Shown: positions 19,075 to 25,629, counted from the stretch's first letter. The stretch: DNA of 33,432 bases from Minisyncoccota bacterium (GCA_017991635.1 JAGOQE010000006.1:1-33432), one strand, 5' to 3'. Notes: generated from the letters alone by a model not told the origin. A program made the numbers and translations.

Positions 19075-19103
19075 ATCCTACGATAGAATGGGGAGACTTG
19101 GTT

Positions 19104-20084
19104 ATGAAAACAAAGGGGTGGAATATAGCAGGCACTGTAGGAGCACTCGTTCTTGGCATTTTGCTAGGCTACGTAGTGCATGATCTTGGAGACGGAGCTC
19201 ACAAGATAGATTACGGAAGGCAAGTGAGAGAAGGTGGTGGCACGTTCACCAACCCATTACTTGAGTGCGAAGTAGCGTCTGGCACTATTGATGCGCCAAA
19301 AAGCAGATTTGGACGTGAACTTAGTGCGTATGTTGAAGAAGTAAGTAAACGCTACGGTATTACTGATATCGGAGTGTACTATCGTGACCTAAATAACGGT
19401 CCGACGTATGGTGTAGGAGAGGACAAGGAGTTTGCACCCGCTTCACTTTTGAAAGTCCCTGTGTACCTCGCATTCCTCAAGCACGCTGAAACTGACAGTT
19501 CAATAATGTCTAAGCAAATCACTTTCGATGAAAGCATGACGCTCACTAGCGCGACTCAAATTATTGAGTCAGAGCTCCGTCTCCATCCTGGTACTACATA
19601 CACTGTGGCGGAACTATTAACGAGAATGATTAAGTATTCTGACAACGACGCACTGAATGTGCTCTATCCACTTTTGCCTGAAAGGGAATATACAGACTTG
19701 TTTAAGCGTCTTGGACTTACTGATTTTTCGCCAGCTAACGCTTCGTACACACTTTCCGTTAGGGAATACTCAACTTTTTTTAGAGTACTGTTTAACGCCT
19801 CATTCTTGAGTCAGTCTTCGTCTGAAGAAGCCTTAAGAGCTCTCTCTGAAACTACATTTAGTAGCGGTATTAGAGCTGGAGTTCCGCAGAATATTCAAGT
19901 TTCTCACAAATTTGGAGAACGTGAGCTTGGTGATGGGTACATGCAACTTCACGATTGTGGCATCGTCTATCCGGAGAAACGTCCATACCTTATTTGCATA
20001 ATGACACGCGGAACAAACCAGGATGCAATTACAGAAGCCATCAGCGATATTTCGGCGTTTGCGTACCAGAAGACAATTCAGTAG
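19104..20084 (+). CDS. Class A beta-lactamase-like serine hydrolase
   Basis: 326 residues with one N-terminal membrane anchor (WNIAGTVGALVLGILLGYVV). All three active-site elements of the penicillin-recognising serine hydrolases are present: S114-L-L-K117 (SxxK), S179-D-N181 (SDN) and K269-F-G271 in the place of KTG/KSG. The third motif has Phe instead of Thr/Ser, and I see no clear Omega-loop ExxLN. It may therefore be a carboxypeptidase or other envelope enzyme rather than an antibiotic-degrading enzyme. The start at 19104 is preferred because the longer frame runs through a terminator. Confidence 0.82.
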   Translation: MKTKGWNIAGTVGALVLGILLGYVVHDLGDGAHKIDYGRQVREGGGTFTNPLLECEVASGTIDAPKSRFGRELSAYVEEVSKRYGITDIGVYYRDLNNGPTYGVGEDKEFAPASLLKVPVYLAFLKHAETDSSIMSKQITFDESMTLTSATQIIESELRLHPGTTYTVAELLTRMIKYSDNDALNVLYPLLPEREYTDLFKRLGLTDFSPANASYTLSVREYSTFFRVLFNASFLSQSSSEEALRALSETTFSSGIRAGVPQNIQVSHKFGERELGDGYMQLHDCGIVYPEKRPYLICIMTRGTNQDAITEAISDISAFAYQKTIQ

Positions 20085-20097
20085 ACTCCCGTAAACA

Positions 20098-20121
20098 GAA
20101 ATTGCCCAAACGGACAATTTC
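20098..20121. other. Hairpin between converging genes
   Basis: GAAATTG (20098-20104) pairs with CAATTTC (20115-20121). It lies between the convergent beta-lactamase-like and thymidine kinase genes. Neither side has a T-run, so terminator function is only possible. Confidence 0.4.
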
Positions 20122-20132
20122 CGCCTGAGCAA

Positions 20133-20747
20133 TCATTTCGCTTGCACAGGAGTACCAAAACATGTACGGCAACGTACCTCATAGCTCTCAATGTCACCGA
20201 CAGCAACCGTCGCGACACTGCTACTCATACGCTGTGTATGTCGTGCGTCATAGCTTCCGCAAGACATACATACGCCTGAGAGTTTCTCGACGCGGTCTGC
20301 GATAGCCATAATTCCGGCTATTGGGCCAAACGGAAGACCTCTGAAGTCTTGATCAAGGCCTGCAACAATGACACGTATATCGGACGTAGCATTACGAGTA
20401 ACGTACTCAGATATTTCAACACCGAACCAGCCAAGACCATGCGTGCCTTCTTCGACTGGAAAAAATTGAGCTTCATCAACACCGAGAACTTCCGCACGTT
20501 CAGCATGAAGAAAATTCTTGAGCTCCTCGTGCGTGCGAATGATAGTTGCCGGATATTCATCACGAACGTGCGGGACTCCTGCCTCGAGCTTTCTTGAGGC
20601 AATACTTCCTTGTGTCCGCGTGTCAACATGAGGCTTGATCACCGCAACGCTTTTTCTCGCAAAGCGCGCCCGATTAAGTTCGGAGATAAGTGCTTCGGAC
20701 TTACCAGAGAACATCGGTCCGGTTATCACGTGTAGATGTGCGGGCAT
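20133..20747 (-). CDS. tdk: Thymidine kinase
   Basis: 204 residues. Type II thymidine kinase features: P-loop GPMFSGKS (residues 10-17), DEAQFF with the catalytic Glu/Asp strand, the lasso segment GLDQDFRGLPFG and a structural zinc site CMSCG...CRTC. It phosphorylates thymidine to dTMP, which suits an organism that salvages nucleosides. The start at 20747 is chosen because it has a strong SD (AAGGAG, 6 nt before ATG); the frame extends 22 codons further without one. Confidence 0.95.
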   Translation of the reverse strand: MPAHLHVITGPMFSGKSEALISELNRARFARKSVAVIKPHVDTRTQGSIASRKLEAGVPHVRDEYPATIIRTHEELKNFLHAERAEVLGVDEAQFFPVEEGTHGLGWFGVEISEYVTRNATSDIRVIVAGLDQDFRGLPFGPIAGIMAIADRVEKLSGVCMSCGSYDARHTQRMSSSVATVAVGDIESYEVRCRTCFGTPVQAK

Positions 20748-20827
20748 GTGTAGCTCCTTGGGAACAAATTCTATATGAAAGCATACCGCAATAGTGCTCT
20801 CGTGCATAAGCAATACTCAGATGCTGA

Positions 20828-20833
20828 TATAAT
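20828..20833 (+). promoter_or_regulatory. TATAAT -10 box, leaderless start
   Basis: A consensus -10 lies 6 nt before ATG 20840. The gap to the start codon leaves no room for a leader. Confidence 0.55.
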
Positions 20834-20839
20834 AAATGA

Positions 20840-21403
20840 ATGGTACGTCGCCGTCGCAAAAAGTTCTTTCTCTCGAAGTATAAGAATTCACTCATTCTTC
20901 TAGCGAGTCTTTGCGTGCTCTTTATGATTGCTGACACTCCTTTCGTGCATGGACTTATTGAACGTATAGCAAGTCTGAACCTGCTCGGATCTGTGCTTGC
21001 AGGCGTCTTCTTTGTGTCTGTATTTACCGTAGCCCCCTCAACGCTCGTATTGCTGGAGCTTGTTAATCATTACCCAATTGTGTTGGCAGCACTTACAGCT
21101 GGTCTGGGTGCAGTGCTGGGTGACTTTCTCATTTTTCGCTTCCTTAAGGATGGAGTATTTGAAGAGCTTGCGCCCTTATTCAAAAAGGCCGGTGGTAGTG
21201 CACTAGCAAGACTCTTAAGAATGCCAGGATTTAGATGGCTCGCACCTGTTCTGGGCGCTGTTATTATTGCGTCCCCGTTTCCAGACGAGGTGGGTATAGC
21301 ACTCATGGGAGCCTCTAAAATCTCCGCGGTACAGTTCTTTGCCCTTACCTACACACTAAACACCATAGGGATATTCGCTATCCTTACAGTGCTTTCTGGG
21401 TAG
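20840..21403 (+). CDS. Polytopic membrane protein, weakly DedA/VTT-like
   Basis: 187 residues. A very basic N-terminus (MVRRRRKKFFLSKYK) is followed by four to five membrane segments (SLILLASLCVLFMIAD, LGSVLAGVFFVSVFTVAPST, IVLAALTAGLGAVLGDFLIF, WLAPVLGAVIIASPFPDEVG, FFALTYTLNTIGIFAILTVL). The AGLGAVLGDFLIFRFL and SPFPDEVGIALMGAS parts recall the re-entrant loops of DedA/VTT proteins, but the match is loose. It is divergent from tdk. Confidence 0.62.
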   Translation: MVRRRRKKFFLSKYKNSLILLASLCVLFMIADTPFVHGLIERIASLNLLGSVLAGVFFVSVFTVAPSTLVLLELVNHYPIVLAALTAGLGAVLGDFLIFRFLKDGVFEELAPLFKKAGGSALARLLRMPGFRWLAPVLGAVIIASPFPDEVGIALMGASKISAVQFFALTYTLNTIGIFAILTVLSG

Positions 21404-21404
21404 A

Positions 21405-21608
21405 TTAAAGACGAGACACGCGCTCAGCGTAAGGTCCCTTCTTGCTTTGAGTAATAGAAAAGGACACCTTGTCGCCAACCTTAAGCTCGCCAAAGGTAAC
21501 ACCTTGTAGGCTGTCAGCATGGAAAAAGAGCCCTTCCTTAGCAGTTCGGTTTCTCTTTATCATGCCTGAGTTTCGCTCGCCCAGTTCGGTAATGATGCCT
21601 TGTTCCAT
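21405..21608 (-). CDS. Divergent cold-shock-domain protein
   Basis: 67 residues and clearly paralogous to the gene immediately upstream. The nucleic-acid-binding RNP1 motif GFGFI is replaced by NSGMI, so two of the stacking aromatics are lost, while the RNP2-like GLFFHADSL is kept. The end GDKVSFSITQSKKGPYAERV is standard. Binding to RNA may be altered. Its -10 (TATTAT, 21613-21618) is only 4 nt from the ATG. It stops 2 nt from the end of the membrane-protein gene on the other strand. Confidence 0.85.
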   Translation of the reverse strand: MEQGIITELGERNSGMIKRNRTAKEGLFFHADSLQGVTFGELKVGDKVSFSITQSKKGPYAERVSRL

Positions 21609-21635
21609 AAATATAATAGTTACCAGAGAGGAATG

Positions 21636-21663
21636 AAAAGAAGCGCCCGAGAGCGCTTCTTTT
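21636..21663 (-). terminator. Bidirectional hairpin terminator between the two csp genes
   Basis: AAAAGAAGCGC (21636-21646) pairs with GCGCTTCTTTT (21653-21663). On the minus strand it follows the first csp gene and separates it from the second. Confidence 0.88.
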
Positions 21664-21671
21664 CGCGTAGA

Positions 21672-21872
21672 TTAAATACGACTTACGTTGGTTGCGTTAG
21701 GTCCCTTAGGTCCCTCTGCAACTTCAAACGACATCTTGTCGCCAACCTGTAGGTCGTCAAATGCTACGTTTACAAGCTCGTTTGAGTGAAAGAAAAGATC
21801 CTTGTCAGCTCCTTCGCGCTTGATGAAGCCAAACCCCTTATCGGTAAGTCCAGCAATTGTTCCTGTCTGCAT
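21672..21872 (-). CDS. csp: Cold-shock protein
   Basis: 66 residues, a complete cold-shock domain with RNP1 KGFGFIKR and RNP2-like DLFFHSNEL, ending GPKGPNATNVSRI. Such proteins bind single-stranded RNA and act as RNA chaperones. It has a ~90-nt leader with a hairpin, as in many cold-shock genes, and no SD. A divergent paralogue lies directly downstream. Confidence 0.95.
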   Translation of the reverse strand: MQTGTIAGLTDKGFGFIKREGADKDLFFHSNELVNVAFDDLQVGDKMSFEVAEGPKGPNATNVSRI

Positions 21873-21961
21873 GTTTGTTTTTTGCGATGCACCTGATAAC
21901 TATCAAGTGCAGGAGAGAAAGGGAAGAGCGAACTCGACGTCTTAGCCCGACTGCGATTGAT
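21873..21961 (-). promoter_or_regulatory. Structured 5' leader of the cold-shock gene
   Basis: About 89 nt from the predicted start to the ATG. It holds an imperfect hairpin near the gene, GCACTTGATA with TATCAGGTGC (minus strand, about 21889-21912), and a pyrimidine-rich run. This is similar in size and position to leaders that control csp mRNAs by temperature in other bacteria. Confidence 0.45.
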
Positions 21962-21967
21962 AATGTA

Positions 21968-21996
21968 AATCTACCATATGTTAACTTCTGTGTCAA
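21968..21996 (-). promoter_or_regulatory. Promoter of the cold-shock gene
   Basis: On the minus strand: TTGACA (21991-21996), 17-nt spacer, TAGATT (21968-21973). Confidence 0.7.
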
Positions 21997-22019
21997 ACAT
22001 ATGAATAGGTGCGCTCCGT

Positions 22020-22256
22020 CTACTTATTGTATAGGACTCGTAACCGCTCTAATGCGCGGTGCACTTGCACCGCTACGGCATTCTTTGACTGGCCTGTTAT
22101 TTCAGATATCTCGTGGAGGGACAGTCCAAGAGCGTAGCGCATATGGAGCACCTTTTGGTAACGTTCTGGAAGCTTATTAATCAATAGATACGCCGTCTTA
22201 CCATCGAGCGCGTCCAAGAGCGAGTCGGTCTCCTCCTTGGTGAAGGTGGCGTTCAA
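22020..22256 (-). pseudogene. Sigma factor region 4 fragment
   Basis: The reading frame matches sigma70 region 4 of ECF-type factors: INKLPERYQKVLHMRYALGL, then SLHEISEITGQSKNAVAVQV and HRALERLRVLYNK, including the helix-turn-helix that binds the -35 box. Region 2, needed for -10 recognition and core binding, is absent, and the frame is blocked by a TAG at about 22308. The only start is a TTG at 22256 with no SD. A functional 78-residue protein cannot be excluded, but a truncated gene is the simpler reading because it abuts another truncated gene. Confidence 0.6.
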
Positions 22257-22349
22257 GGATTTACACTCTATAGTTTCTTCGTTGCCATTCTTGGAGCCTG
22301 CGTCCTAATATGGATTATGCGCATGGTGAGAAAAGGAGGACGTTCGTAG
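22227..22349 (+). pseudogene. GlsB/YeaQ/YmgE C-terminal fragment
   Basis: This frame has no start codon and is closed upstream by TAG at 22185. It encodes GLLLGEGGVQGFTLYSFFVA followed by ILGACVLIWIMRMVRKGGRS and stop. That aligns with the last ~35 residues of YeaQ-type transglycosylase-associated membrane proteins (VxGF...VAxxGA...L.I.R). The first two membrane segments are missing. Its 5' end overlaps the sigma fragment on the other strand, so the junction lies near 22205-22256. Confidence 0.62.
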
Positions 22350-22363
22350 GTCTTGCACAGCTA

Positions 22364-22400
22364 AAGAGCCCCGAAGTCTCTTGAAGACTTCGGGGCTCTT
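22364..22400. terminator. Strong bidirectional hairpin
   Basis: A perfect 16-bp stem, AAGAGCCCCGAAGTCT (22364-22379) with AGACTTCGGGGCTCTT (22385-22400). It lies just past the end of the minus-strand gene at 22407 and past the GlsB fragment on the plus strand. Confidence 0.85.
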
Positions 22401-22406
22401 GCAATT

Positions 22407-22925
22407 TTACGCAGCCGTGCGCAAAGGAACAATGCCTTCGCCAACTGACCATGCCCTAAATGGACTCATGGGCGGAACATCAACCCGCTCAACCATTTCG
22501 AGAGCCTCGCGAGGCTCGTAAACGAACAAACTCACGGGCAGGTGACTGTCAGCAATGGCCGTGCGAATCAGTGCAGGATTAGCACCGTCACGCTTTCCAA
22601 CTCTGCCAGTGCCAATCTGCACAATTGAGTGATCCTGACCTTCGCTCACGTGATTGAGAAAATCAAGACCAAAACGAACATGCTCTTCGGCGCCAACCCA
22701 ACCGCCTTGGCGGAGGTGGTGGCAGATAATCATATGAATTTTTCGAGACTCATCGAAATCATAGCTGATAACCGTGCCAAGCTTCAGAAGCTTGGATGGT
22801 ACAGCGTTTCTGAGGAAACGTAGACCGATGCCGGTCACGTCTCTGAGTTCTGAATTCATTCCGATGATGACGTCAGATTTGTTGCTTTTGGCAGTAATGT
22901 CGCCAACGACAATGTCCTTAATCAA
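22407..22925 (-). CDS. Hypothetical protein, possible macro-domain fold
   Basis: 172 residues. The N-terminal half reads like a macro (ADP-ribose-binding) domain: DIVVGDITAKSNKSDVIIGM, then NSELRDVTGIGLRFLR. This matches the GDIT...DxIVNxxN...GxG order. A later QIGTGRVGKRDGANPALIR could be the second ligand loop. The Asn and Gly-rich loop are shifted from the classic pattern, so the family is unproven. The start is a TTG, fixed by a strong SD (GGGAGG) 6 nt upstream. It has its own promoter and terminator. Confidence 0.55.
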   Translation of the reverse strand: MIKDIVVGDITAKSNKSDVIIGMNSELRDVTGIGLRFLRNAVPSKLLKLGTVISYDFDESRKIHMIICHHLRQGGWVGAEEHVRFGLDFLNHVSEGQDHSIVQIGTGRVGKRDGANPALIRTAIADSHLPVSLFVYEPREALEMVERVDVPPMSPFRAWSVGEGIVPLRTAA

Positions 22926-22955
22926 GATATCCTCCCAAGGATGTGCTCTGAGAGG

Positions 22956-22984
22956 ACTATAGGATATTGCGTACTGGAGAGCAA
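22956..22984 (-). promoter_or_regulatory. Promoter of the macro-like gene
   Basis: Minus strand: TTGCTC (22979-22984), 17-nt spacer, TATAGT (22956-22961). The leader of about 25 nt contains the SD. Confidence 0.65.
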
Positions 22985-22995
22985 TAGGGACTGAA

Positions 22996-23033
22996 ATAAC
23001 AAAACGTCTGGCTTTGGCCAGACGTTTTGTTAT
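22996..23033. terminator. Perfect hairpin terminator overlapping a stop codon
   Basis: ATAACAAAACGTCTGGC (22996-23012) pairs with GCCAGACGTTTTGTTAT (23017-23033). The stem includes the TAA stop of the small basic protein gene at 23030-23032. On the minus strand a T-rich TTTTGTTAT follows the GC part. Confidence 0.85.
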
Positions 23034-23143
23034 TTCTTCTTGCGAGAAGCGAGCATTTCTGCCTTGATGGCGAGACGCTTGGCCGTCTTTTGAGGCCTAC
23101 TTCTGATTTTCTTTGGGCTTACGCCGTGTGAATTTACTCCCAT
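23030..23143 (-). CDS. Very small basic protein (37 aa), unknown
   Basis: The frame starts ATG at 23143 and encodes 37 residues: MGVNSHGVSPKKIRSRPQKT, then AKRLAIKAEMLASRKKK. It has 11 Lys/Arg and no acidic residue except one Glu, the character of a nucleic-acid- or ribosome-binding peptide. It sits between an AT-rich possible promoter (TATATA near 23165) and a perfect terminator that begins at its stop codon, so the transcription unit fits it exactly. No known family is recognised; it does not match bTHX or bL36. Confidence 0.55.
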   Translation of the reverse strand: MGVNSHGVSPKKIRSRPQKTAKRLAIKAEMLASRKKK

Positions 23144-23197
23144 ATCAGGTATTTGTTAGGTGTATATATACAATACTACGAATTTCAATAATGTGAA

Positions 23198-23587
23198 CTA
23201 GGTAACTCGCAGTTTCGAAGCCGTGGTGGAAATGCGTTCCTTAGCACTTTCGTCATGTGTGAATTTCAAAAAGTCTTCGTGAGGAGGCTGTGGAATGAGG
23301 TGCATGTGCACGTGAGGAACAGACAGGCCTTCAAGAGTGAAGACAACTACCTTTGGCGCGAGACGTTCCTTAAGAACAAGCGCAACCGTTCGTGAAGCGT
23401 CCATGAGGTCTCTGTACTCGCTCTCATCTAAGTCTAGGACATTCTCCTTGTGGTACTTGGGAATAACTAACGTATGTCCGTCGGTGACTGGATTGTGATC
23501 AAGAAAGGCAATGTGAGACTCACTTTCCCAAATACGGGAGTGATGTGGCTCGTCAGTGCTGACAATCGAACAGAAAACGCATTCCAT
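23198..23587 (-). CDS. HIT-family nucleotide hydrolase
   Basis: 129 residues. The zinc-type N-terminus MECVFCSI, the helix HNPVTDGHTLVIPKYH and the catalytic histidine triad HVHMHL (92-97) identify the HIT family, which hydrolyses nucleoside phosphoramidates or dinucleotides. The ATG at 23587 is preferred over one at 23608 because a TAGTAT box lies 7 nt upstream of it, giving a leaderless start. There is no SD, in contrast to the FAD oxidoreductase gene just upstream. Confidence 0.92.
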   Translation of the reverse strand: MECVFCSIVSTDEPHHSRIWESESHIAFLDHNPVTDGHTLVIPKYHKENVLDLDESEYRDLMDASRTVALVLKERLAPKVVVFTLEGLSVPHVHMHLIPQPPHEDFLKFTHDESAKERISTTASKLRVT

Positions 23588-23594
23588 TTCAGTA

Positions 23595-23600
23595 ATACTA
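23595..23600 (-). promoter_or_regulatory. TAGTAT -10 box of the HIT gene
   Basis: On the minus strand TAGTAT lies 7 nt before the ATG at 23587. This agrees with the -10 to ATG distance of other leaderless genes in the window. Confidence 0.45.
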
Positions 23601-23610
23601 TCATGCAAAA

Positions 23611-23656
23611 GAAAACACCCACCAACAAACGCGTGGGCGTTCCCTTGGTGGGTGTT
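23611..23656 (-). terminator. Terminator repeat, copy 1 (CCCACCAA type)
   Basis: AACACCCACCAA (23614-23625) pairs with TTGGTGGGTGTT (23645-23656), and the loop contains an inner ACGC/GCGT stem. On the minus strand it is followed by TTTTCTTTT and ends the FAD oxidoreductase transcript. Bases 23611-23653 are identical to 24968-25010. Confidence 0.85.
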
Positions 23657-23695
23657 GTAGCCATTCTACGACGGGTCGTGGAACGGCTACTGATT

Positions 23696-24892
23696 TTAAT
23701 TGGCCAGACTGGCCGAAATACGCTTGGCGCCTGCCTGAGCTCCTGGGATGTTCCGCGATAGCGGTCCGCCCCCAAGCTCACCCAGACGTCCCATGAAGTA
23801 CAGACCAGGAAGTTCGGTCGATTCGCGACTTTCACGCACGTGAGGCAGACCCCACGTGTTCTTAAGGCCTGACGCTAAGCCAGCGAGAAACGGTGTTTCG
23901 TTCAAGGACGTTCTGTACCCAGTCGCAAAAATCACCATATCGAGCTTATCTTCAAGTGCCATCACCTTTATGTTTCCGCCAGGAGTGATCTTCCACATAT
24001 CGACAGGGATGCCTTCACGAAGGAAGACGGCTCCATCGTTCACTTGAGCGGAGAGCGTGTCCCAGACTTCGGGGGTGATGCCATGTCCGACACGTGCAGC
24101 ATGCAATTGGCGCGCACGCTCTTCCCAAGAGGAAAGTCCCATGAACCCCTTGTACAACACTTCACCAGGACGCCACGCTGGGTCAGCTTCAAGCTGACTT
24201 ACCGTGACACTTGAACTGGTGCAGAGCGAGACCTTATTCCTTTCGGCAAAACGCGTAGCAAGAGTCGCAGCAGTAAGACCGCCGCCAACAATGCAGATAC
24301 GCTTGCCACGTGGCGTCTGGCGCACATCAACTGCGTCGGAGTGCACGATGCGCGGACTTTGCGGACCACCGTCAGGAAGCCAGGGTTTTCCAAGTCCTGA
24401 GGCAACCACAACGTTATCGGAGACAATATTCATGAAGCCATCACAGGTTGTGACCTTCGTCATAAACGTTGCATCTCCGTAATCGACGCCAGTCACCCAA
24501 CCCGACACCACGTGAGCCTGAAGCTCGTATTTGTCGATGAGCGATTTAGCGTGACGATTGAACGAAGCTACTCGTGCAGGCTCAGAGACCCTCATCTCCG
24601 TAGTCTTGTCACTAACGAACGTGCGCCTTCCGAGACTGCCCGTGCGAACGTGTTCGTCAAACTCAAAACGTATGAGAGACTCGCCATTTTGAAATGGGTC
24701 GAGGTTTGCCGCATTTGAGGTACGCAACACCGAAAGGTCTTGTGTCACCATTCCGCGTTTCCAATTACCAAGAAGGGGTTGGGCGTCGACAATGATGAAA
24801 TCACGATAGTTGTAGTAGGCCTTCAGACGAAGCGCGAGGGCAATGGCCTGAACACCTCCGCCAATGATTACCACGCCGGTTTTCTTTAACAT
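23696..24892 (-). CDS. FAD/NAD(P)-binding oxidoreductase, flavin monooxygenase-like
   Basis: 398 residues. The first Rossmann motif is VVIIGGGVQAIALALRL (FAD), the second is ICIVGGGLTAATLATRF (NADPH), and the ATGY motif is present in IFATGYRTSLNETPFLAGL. The segment SVLRTSNAANLDPF and overall order resemble lysine/ornithine N-hydroxylase and other class B flavoprotein monooxygenases. The substrate is unknown. The start has an SD (GGAGAAG). The gene is bracketed by two copies of the same 43-nt terminator sequence, suggesting that it came as a unit. Confidence 0.85.
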   Translation of the reverse strand: MLKKTGVVIIGGGVQAIALALRLKAYYNYRDFIIVDAQPLLGNWKRGMVTQDLSVLRTSNAANLDPFQNGESLIRFEFDEHVRTGSLGRRTFVSDKTTEMRVSEPARVASFNRHAKSLIDKYELQAHVVSGWVTGVDYGDATFMTKVTTCDGFMNIVSDNVVVASGLGKPWLPDGGPQSPRIVHSDAVDVRQTPRGKRICIVGGGLTAATLATRFAERNKVSLCTSSSVTVSQLEADPAWRPGEVLYKGFMGLSSWEERARQLHAARVGHGITPEVWDTLSAQVNDGAVFLREGIPVDMWKITPGGNIKVMALEDKLDMVIFATGYRTSLNETPFLAGLASGLKNTWGLPHVRESRESTELPGLYFMGRLGELGGGPLSRNIPGAQAGAKRISASLAN

Positions 24893-24967
24893 CTGTCTTC
24901 TCCGGTTCTAGCTGTAATTACAAAAAGAGCACTCGTCAGAATATAACACTAAAATGCAAAAAGTAAA

Positions 24968-25013
24968 GAAAACACCCACCAACAAACGCGTGGGCGTTCC
25001 CTTGGTGGGTATT
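24968..25013 (-). terminator. Terminator repeat, copy 2 (CCCACCAA type)
   Basis: Same 43 nt as 23611-23653. Outer stem AACACCCACCAA (24971-24982) with TTGGTGGGTATT (25002-25013, one mismatch). On the minus strand it is followed by TTTTCTTTAC and TTTTT. It overlaps the stop codon of the gene at 25012. Confidence 0.85.
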
Positions 25014-25275
25014 AGGACTTTCGGTCCCCAATTCCCCGATAATCACTTTCATAGTGCTGAGCAATGTAGAGGAGCTTTTCGGACGAAACCTTGCAGACAA
25101 GGTCAAGCGGATCGCCGTCCTTCATCCCATTACCGTGATTCCACCAGTAGTTGCGAGCAAACTCACGCATAATGGCTTCGTCGGAAGCGGTTTCAGGAAG
25201 TCCGAGAACTTCCGCAAGATTCCACCGCTCATGACGATTTAAAGTAGGCGTTGTTCGTACCAGCGTGTCAGTCAT
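25012..25275 (-). CDS. Hypothetical protein (87 aa)
   Basis: No family recognised. A soluble, mostly helical protein with NLAEVLGLPETASDEAIMRE and YWWNHGNGMKDGDPLDLVCK as notable stretches. The start overlaps the end of the upstream gene by 8 nt and has its own SD (AAGGAG), so the two are a translationally coupled pair. The terminator overlaps its stop. Confidence 0.65.
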   Translation of the reverse strand: MTDTLVRTTPTLNRHERWNLAEVLGLPETASDEAIMREFARNYWWNHGNGMKDGDPLDLVCKVSSEKLLYIAQHYESDYRGIGDRKS

Positions 25276-25576
25276 CTAGCATCTCCTTGGGGCGCGCAAG
25301 GTGCGACCGAGTTAATCCTTTAAGATGGAAATAGCGTGTCCAGTAGTAGTCATGTCTCGAGAACGGCTGTGAGAATTCGTCCTTGAAGTGTTCACCAACA
25401 AGAGCTTCTGCTGTCTGAAACGCCATCAAAGGGTCTCGTCGGTTGTGCAGAGTCAGGGACGGGTTTCTCCCTCGCGAGCGTTGCCATTTCCCATGCAGAT
25501 ACACACGTTCTAATGAGTGTTCAGGAAACATGAACGCAATCGTCTTAAGGGAAAGTCGAACAGTTGGTTTGCCCAT
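25268..25576 (-). CDS. Hypothetical protein (102 aa)
   Basis: No family recognised. Basic protein with aromatic-rich C-terminal half (FSRHDYYWTRYFHLKGLTRS). The SD AAGGAG is 5 nt before the ATG. It is the first gene of a two-gene operon with the 87-aa protein and has a good promoter at 25602-25629. Size, density and lack of relatives resemble phage-type or mobile accessory genes, but nothing here proves that. Confidence 0.65.
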   Translation of the reverse strand: MGKPTVRLSLKTIAFMFPEHSLERVYLHGKWQRSRGRNPSLTLHNRRDPLMAFQTAEALVGEHFKDEFSQPFSRHDYYWTRYFHLKGLTRSHLARPKEMLDD

Positions 25577-25601
25577 TGTCGCTCCTTTTCAGTCTAAATG
25601 G

Positions 25602-25629
25602 AGGATACGGCTAAATACCAGCTAGTCAA
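25602..25629 (-). promoter_or_regulatory. Promoter of the 102/87-aa operon
   Basis: Minus strand: TTGACT (25624-25629), 16-nt spacer, TATCCT (25602-25607). Confidence 0.65.

Noticed and set aside
19035-19103. Longer start for the beta-lactamase-like protein
   Set aside because: The upstream ATG lies inside a perfect terminator stem; the normal membrane anchor begins at 19104.
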